Notes under the pieces: generated by a model
The model's input: the letters and a program-made list of their open reading frames with translations, nothing else
Database searches by the model: none
Told to the model about the DNA's origin: nothing
Translations under genes and position numbers: made by a program
Source: Actinotalea sp. Marseille-Q4924
GTDB taxonomy: Bacteria; Actinomycetota; Actinomycetes; Actinomycetales; Cellulomonadaceae
Assembly: GCF_916618755.1 (NCBI RefSeq)
Contig: NZ_CAKAKB010000001.1
Coordinates: forward strand, 310,001 to 374,000
DNA: 64,000 nucleotides
Reading direction: 5' to 3'
Shown here: in pieces, positions 59,859-64,000 of the stretch
How the letters are laid out: each line of letters opens with the position of its first letter
Position numbering within the stretch: position 1 is the first letter of the stretch

Positions 59859-61070
59859 TCAGGGGAGCCGGACGTGCTGCGGCCCGAGCTCGTCGACCCG
59901 CGACACCCCTAGCAGCGCCATGGTGCGCCGCACCTCGCGCGTGAGGATCTGCGCCGCCCGGTCGACGCCGCGCTCGCCGCCGGCCATGAGCCCGTACAGG
60001 TAGGCGCGCCCGACCATCGTCGTCGTGGCGCCGAGGGCCAGGGCCGCGACGACGTCGCCCCCGCTGAGGATCCCCGTGTCGAGCCACACCTCGGTGCGGT
60101 CGCCGACGGCCTCCACCACGTCCGGGAGCAGCCGCAGCGGCACCGGGGCCCGGTCGAGCTGCCGCCCGCCGTGGTTCGACAGGACGACGGCGTCCGCCCC
60201 GGCGTCGGTGACGCGGCGGGCGTCGTCGACGGTCTGCACGCCCTTGATGACGAGCGGGCCGTCCCACGCGGACCGCACCCACTCCAGGTCGGCGATGGTC
60301 ATCGTCGGGTCGAAGAGCTCGTCGAGCAGGTCGGCGACCGTGCCGTCCCAGCTGGACAGGGAGGCGAACTCCAGCGGCGCCGTCGTCAGCAGGTCGACCC
60401 ACCAGTGCGGGTGCAGCGCGGCGTCGACGACGGTGCGCGCGGTGAGCGCGGGCGGGATGGAGAAGCCGTTGCGCACGTCGCGCAGGCGCGCGCCGGCGAC
60501 CGGGACGTCCACGGTGAGCACGAGCGCCTCGTACCCGGCGGCGCGGGCGCGGGCCATGAGGTCCTCGCCGGCCGCGCGGTCCTTCCAGACGTACAGCTGG
60601 AACCACTTGCGCGCCTCCGGTCCGGCGGCCGCGACGTCCTCGATCGACGTGGTGCCCATCGTCGACAGCGTGTACGGGATGCCCCGGCGCTGCGCGACGC
60701 GGACGACGGCCTCCTCGCCCTCGTGGTGCATGAGCCGCGTGAACCCGGTCGGGGCGAAGGCGAACGGCACCGCGGCGGGCGCACCGAGGACCGTCGTCGT
60801 CGTGTCGACCGCCGACACGTCCCGCAGCACGGACGGCTGCAGCTCCAGGTCCCGGAAGAGCCGGCGCGCGCGGCGCAGGCTGATCTCCGCCTCGGCGGCG
60901 CCGTCGGTGTAGTCGAAGACCGACCGGGGCGCGCGGCGGCGGGCGACCCGGCGCAGCTCGACGACGGTGTGGGCGCGGGCGAGCCGCCGGCGCGTCGGGT
61001 CGAGGTCGAGCCGCTCGAAGCGCGCGAGGGGCGCGAGCTCCGACCAGCGGGGCAGCTGACGACGCGTCAT
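59859..61070 (-). CDS. FMN-dependent alpha-hydroxy-acid oxidase/dehydrogenase
   Basis: A 403-residue flavoprotein of the LldD/lactate oxidase/glycolate oxidase family. The N-terminal F-D-Y-T-D-G-A-A-E, P-F-A-F-A-P-T-G-F-T, the L-Y-V-W-K-D segment, catalytic Lys in V-I-K-G-V, and S-N-H-G-G-R-Q-L-D with the base His are all present; FMN phosphate loop residues D-T-G-I-L-S-G-G-D follow. It oxidises L-lactate or a similar acid. ATG 61070 gives the usual length. Confidence 0.9.
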   Translation of the reverse strand: MTRRQLPRWSELAPLARFERLDLDPTRRRLARAHTVVELRRVARRRAPRSVFDYTDGAAEAEISLRRARRLFRDLELQPSVLRDVSAVDTTTTVLGAPAAVPFAFAPTGFTRLMHHEGEEAVVRVAQRRGIPYTLSTMGTTSIEDVAAAGPEARKWFQLYVWKDRAAGEDLMARARAAGYEALVLTVDVPVAGARLRDVRNGFSIPPALTARTVVDAALHPHWWVDLLTTAPLEFASLSSWDGTVADLLDELFDPTMTIADLEWVRSAWDGPLVIKGVQTVDDARRVTDAGADAVVLSNHGGRQLDRAPVPLRLLPDVVEAVGDRTEVWLDTGILSGGDVVAALALGATTTMVGRAYLYGLMAGGERGVDRAAQILTREVRRTMALLGVSRVDELGPQHVRLP

Positions 61071-61154
61071 GGAGGGGCGACCTCGACTCTCCTGGGTGGG
61101 ACGTCGCCACCGTAGTCCCGTGCGGCACGCCGCGTCGGCCGGTGTCCGCGGCCC

Positions 61155-61160
61155 TACGGT
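61155..61160 (+). promoter_or_regulatory. -10 box of leaderless aldo/keto reductase gene
   Basis: TACGGT lies six bases before the GTG at 61167. Confidence 0.5.
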
Positions 61161-61166
61161 GGGCAC

Positions 61167-62195
61167 GTGACCCCCCACGCCGCGGCCGACGACCGCTACG
61201 ACGCCATGGAGTACCGCCGCTGCGGCCGGAGCGGGCTCGACCTGCCGGCGCTCGCCCTCGGGCTGTGGCACAACTTCGGGCACACCAAGGCGTTCGAGAC
61301 GCAACGGGCGATCCTGCTGCGCGCGTTCGACCTCGGGCTCACGCACCTGGACCTGGCCAACAACTACGGCCCGCCGCCGGGATCAGCGGAGGAGGCCGCG
61401 GGCCGCGTCCTCGCGACCGACCTCGCGCCGTACCGCGACGAGCTGGTCGTCTCCACGAAGGCCGGCTACGACATGTGGCCCGGTCCGTACGGGGACGGGG
61501 GCTCGCGGAAGTACTTGCTGTCGAGCCTGGACCAGTCCCTCGCGCGGCTCGGCCTGGAGTACGTCGACATCTTCTACAGCCACCGCTTCGACCCGACGAC
61601 GCCCCTGGAGGAGACCATGGGCGCGCTGCACACAGCGGTGACGAGCGGGCGCGCGCTGTACGCCGGCGTCTCGAACTACTCCCCGTCGCAGACCCGGGAG
61701 GCGGCGCGGATCCTCGCGGACCTCGGGACGCCCCTGCTCATCCACCAGCCCAGCTACTCGATGTTCAACCGGCACGTCGAGCAGGTCGCCGACGGCGAGA
61801 CCGAGACGCTCCTCGACGCGGTGGAGGACCTCGGCGTCGGGACGATCGTCTTCAGCCCGCTGCAGCAGGGCCTCCTCACCGGGCGGTACCTGACCGGCGA
61901 GATCCCCGCGGACTCCCGCGCCGCCGTCGGGCACTTCCTCACACCGGAGCGCATCTCCGGGACCTATCTCGAACGCGCGCGGGCGCTCGCGGCGATCGCC
62001 GAGCAGCGCGGCCAGGGCCTCGCGCAGCTCGCGCTGCAGTGGGTGCTGCGCGACCGTCGCGTCACCAGCGCGCTCATCGGGGCGAGCAGCGTCGGGCAGC
62101 TCGAGGACAACGTCGCCGCGTTGCAGGGCCCACCGCTCACCGACGAGGAGCTCGCCGCGATCGAGGAGCACGCCGTCGACGGCACGGGCCGCTGA
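61167..62195 (+). CDS. aldo/keto reductase (YghZ-like)
   Basis: A 342-residue AKR of the YghZ (L-glyceraldehyde 3-phosphate reductase) type. C-G-R-S-G-L-D-L-P-A-L-A-L-G-L-W-H-N-F begins the barrel. D-L-A-N-N-Y-G-P-P-P-G-S (Asp/Tyr), S-T-K-A-G-Y-D-M-W-P-G-P-Y-G (Lys plus the group's insert) and Y-S-H-R-F-D (His) complete the tetrad. It may detoxify methylglyoxal. The GTG start follows TACGGT. Confidence 0.92.
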   Translation: MTPHAAADDRYDAMEYRRCGRSGLDLPALALGLWHNFGHTKAFETQRAILLRAFDLGLTHLDLANNYGPPPGSAEEAAGRVLATDLAPYRDELVVSTKAGYDMWPGPYGDGGSRKYLLSSLDQSLARLGLEYVDIFYSHRFDPTTPLEETMGALHTAVTSGRALYAGVSNYSPSQTREAARILADLGTPLLIHQPSYSMFNRHVEQVADGETETLLDAVEDLGVGTIVFSPLQQGLLTGRYLTGEIPADSRAAVGHFLTPERISGTYLERARALAAIAEQRGQGLAQLALQWVLRDRRVTSALIGASSVGQLEDNVAALQGPPLTDEELAAIEEHAVDGTGR

Positions 62196-62201
62196 CCGGG
62201 G

Positions 62202-62867
62202 TCAGGGCGCCGGCGCCACCTCGGCACGGTCGCGGATCCCGCGGAGCATGCGCTCGGTCATGAGGAGGCTCACCCAGGAGAAGCCCTCGACCAGCGCCGG
62301 CGCCGAGCGGGTCAGGTACACGTAGCGCTCGCGGACGAGGAGCCGGGTGCCGACGGCTCCGGGGCGCAGGACGAAGGCCCAGGAGAAGTCGTAGGGCACG
62401 GTCGCCTCCTCCGCCGAGGGTGCCTTGCCCAGCGCGACGAGTGCGCGCGGCGGGTCCACGAGCGCGACCTCCAGCGCGAACTCCGGGTGCAGCGGGAACG
62501 GGTCGCCCACCTGCACGTCCTGCCACGCCGGCTCGACCCGGTCGGCGCTGCGGATGTCGCACCCGGCGAGGGTCTCCAGCACGTCGTAGCTGTAGAAGCC
62601 GGCGCGGCCCTGCCCCAGCTGCGCCACCCACGGCCACACGTCCGACGGCGGCGCGGCGATGTCGACCGCGCGCGTCGCGACGGCGTGGGCATCCGGCAGG
62701 AGGCTGTCGCCCTCCAGGGTCGCGGCCACCTCGGCGGGCGTCGCCCCGAAGGTGCGCCCCCACCGGCGGGCACGCGGGTACACGGAGGCGGCCGCGACGC
62801 CGACGGCGGCTGCCGTGGCGGCGAGGGTGCGGGCGGTGCCGGGTCGGTCGAGCGTGCGTGTCGTCAT
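62202..62867 (-). CDS. SRPBCC-like protein with N-terminal hydrophobic segment
   Basis: A 221-residue protein. Residues 10-28 form a hydrophobic segment. From about 65 the pattern V-D-I-A-A-P-P-S-D-V-W-P-W-V-A-Q-L-G matches the start of an SRPBCC/START-like ligand-binding fold, with G-F-Y-S-Y-D-V-L-E and a C-terminal amphipathic helix. The same domain is common in uncharacterised actinobacterial proteins. ATG 62867 is used. The ligand is unknown. Confidence 0.7.
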   Translation of the reverse strand: MTTRTLDRPGTARTLAATAAAVGVAAASVYPRARRWGRTFGATPAEVAATLEGDSLLPDAHAVATRAVDIAAPPSDVWPWVAQLGQGRAGFYSYDVLETLAGCDIRSADRVEPAWQDVQVGDPFPLHPEFALEVALVDPPRALVALGKAPSAEEATVPYDFSWAFVLRPGAVGTRLLVRERYVYLTRSAPALVEGFSWVSLLMTERMLRGIRDRAEVAPAP

Positions 62868-62927
62868 GGGGCCACGCAACGCCCGCCGTGCCGACGCCGC
62901 CAGGGACCAGGGTCCTGGCGGACCTCC

Positions 62928-64000
62928 TCAGCCCGCGAGGGCCGCCAGGACGCCGTCGGCGTAGCGCTCGAGCTTCGCGGCGCCCACGCCGGCGACGGTG
63001 CCCAGCTCCTCCCGCGAGCCCGGGCGGCGTGACGCGATCTCGCGCAGCGTCGCGTCGTGGAAGACGACGTAGGCGGGCACGCCCTGCTCCTTGGCGACCC
63101 CGGCGCGCCACGAGCGCAGGGTCTCGAACGTCCGCAGTGCGGCGTCGTCGAGTCCCTCGGCAGCCGCCGCCTTCTTCGCGCCCCCTGATGCGCCTGGGCG
63201 CGACCGGCGTGCACGTTCGGCCCGCTCGGGCTCGCGCCGCAGCAGCACCTCCCGCTCCCCGCGCAGGACGGCGCCGCTCGCCTCGGTGACGTGGAGGGTG
63301 CCGTAGCCGTCGGTGTCCACGCCGAGCAGGCCCTGGGCGAGCACCTGGCGGACGACGCCACGCCACTGGTTCTCGCTGAGGTCCGTGCCGACGCCGAACG
63401 TGCTCAGCGCCGCGTGCCCGAGCTGCGTGACGCGCGGCGTCTCCCGCCCGAGCAGGATGTCGACGAGGTGGCCGGCGCCGTACCGCTGCCCGCGCTCCCG
63501 CTCCAGCCGGACGACGGTGCTGAGCAGCTTCTGCACCGCCACGGTGCCGTCCCACGTGTCCTGCGGCTCCAGGCACGTGTCGCAGTTGCCGCACGGCTCG
63601 GCGTCCTGGCCGAAGTACGCGAGCATCTGCACGCGGCGGCAGGAGACCGTCTCGCACAGGGCGAGCATCGCGTCCAGGTGCGCACCGAGGCGACGCCGGT
63701 GGGCGGCGTCGCCGTCGGAGGTGTCGATCATCCGGCGCTGCTGGACGACGTCCTGGAGGCCGTACGCCAGCCACGCCGTCGACGGCAGCCCGTCGCGGCC
63801 CGCGCGCCCGGTCTCCTGGTAGTACCCCTCGACCGACTTCGGCAGGTCCAGGTGCGCGACGAACCGCACGTCCGGCTTGTCGATCCCCATGCCGAACGCG
63901 ATCGTCGCGACCATGACCAGGCCGTCCTCCCGCAGGAACCGCGCCTGGTTCTCCTGCCGGACCCGCCGGTCGAGCCCCGCGTGGTACGGGAGCGCGGGGA
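62928..64000 (-). CDS. recQ: RecQ family ATP-dependent DNA helicase, C-terminal part (5' end outside window)
   Basis: The visible 357 residues run from late helicase domain to the C-terminus. [11 protein letters not shown] and the arginine-finger motif [12 protein letters not shown] are at the start. The zinc-binding region has C in S-C-R-R and C-G-N-C-D-T-C, a winged-helix RQC domain follows, and an HRDC domain ends it (F-E-T-L-R-S-W-R, then A-G-V-G-A-A-K-L). The protein is oriented off the right edge, so the Walker motifs are not seen. Confidence 0.95.
   Translation of the reverse strand, partial: PALPYHAGLDRRVRQENQARFLREDGLVMVATIAFGMGIDKPDVRFVAHLDLPKSVEGYYQETGRAGRDGLPSTAWLAYGLQDVVQQRRMIDTSDGDAAHRRRLGAHLDAMLALCETVSCRRVQMLAYFGQDAEPCGNCDTCLEPQDTWDGTVAVQKLLSTVVRLERERGQRYGAGHLVDILLGRETPRVTQLGHAALSTFGVGTDLSENQWRGVVRQVLAQGLLGVDTDGYGTLHVTEASGAVLRGEREVLLRREPERAERARRSRPGASGGAKKAAAAEGLDDAALRTFETLRSWRAGVAKEQGVPAYVVFHDATLREIASRRPGSREELGTVAGVGAAKLERYADGVLAALAG

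Overview
The window is a very GC-rich stretch of core chromosome from an actinobacterium. Its gene set is a WhiB regulator, a GlnR-type regulator, a PASTA-containing class A penicillin-binding protein, an F420-type luciferase-like oxidoreductase, an LmeA/DUF2993 protein, ClpC, and the ffs-dnaX-recR and lysC-asd neighbourhoods. Together with the many genes that begin directly downstream of a TAnnnT box, this points to the Micrococcales, with a Cellulomonas/Promicromonosporaceae-like relative the most likely. Genus cannot be fixed without a search. No prophage, IS element, CRISPR array or plasmid function was seen, and no gene-free stretch exceeds about 250 bases.

Layout. 1-6.0 kb: end of a CHAD protein, an SDR, a flavin disulfide reductase, a rhodanese, a DinB-like protein and an amino-acid transporter. 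6.0-14.7 kb: a broken YchJ gene, a uridine-kinase-like P-loop protein, a small McrA-head/zinc-ribbon protein, a divergent membrane-protein/PadR pair with twin palindromic operators, a BaiN-like flavoprotein, an LmeA-like protein, a PIG-L deacetylase, tRNA-Ser(GGA), a dienelactone hydrolase, an SDR/DUF2231 pair and an ArsR-VOC operon. 14.8-20.1 kb: SRP RNA, an Lrp/LysE divergent pair, dnaX, recR and DUF5063. 20.1-26.6 kb: an ABC exporter, a TSUP transporter, lysC-asd and an SDR. 26.6-31.3 kb (minus strand): a convoy of beta-ureidopropionase-like amidohydrolase, dihydropyrimidinase, F420-type oxidoreductase, PrmC-like methyltransferase and Nudix hydrolase. 31.5-38.5 kb: tRNA-Pro(CGG), then a block with the gene content of the Mycobacterium nth-crp-whiB4-ponA2 region (metallophosphoesterase, PBP, WhiB, DUF4177, RidA, Crp, RsiG-like protein, Nth). 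38.4-49.5 kb: alpha/beta hydrolase, NhaA, GlnR, several small membrane proteins, DsrE, nitrobindin, YgfZ, FUSC, DUF2516, asparaginase, Dtd and an aldo/keto reductase. 49.6-57.8 kb: a membrane protein, a large LuxR ATPase regulator, a macrodomain protein, ClpC and a family-2 glycosyltransferase. 57.9-64 kb: TrmL, an epimerase, DUF2087, an alpha-hydroxy-acid oxidase, a second aldo/keto reductase, an SRPBCC-like protein and the C-terminal part of RecQ.

Functional themes are DNA replication and repair (dnaX, recR, nth, recQ), aspartate-family amino-acid synthesis (lysC, asd), nitrogen handling (GlnR, asparaginase, pyrimidine/hydantoin ring degradation), envelope and redox control (PBP, WhiB, LmeA), protein quality control (ClpC, Dtd) and many local repressor/target pairs. 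The points most worth a second look are local: an internally deleted YchJ gene, palindromic operators placed inside promoters, a ClgR-like box ahead of clpC, an alpha/beta hydrolase whose nucleophile position is Gly, an RsiG-like (c-di-GMP family) protein between crp and nth, a pyrimidine-degradation convoy whose reductase may be F420-dependent, and a probable second translation start inside lysC.
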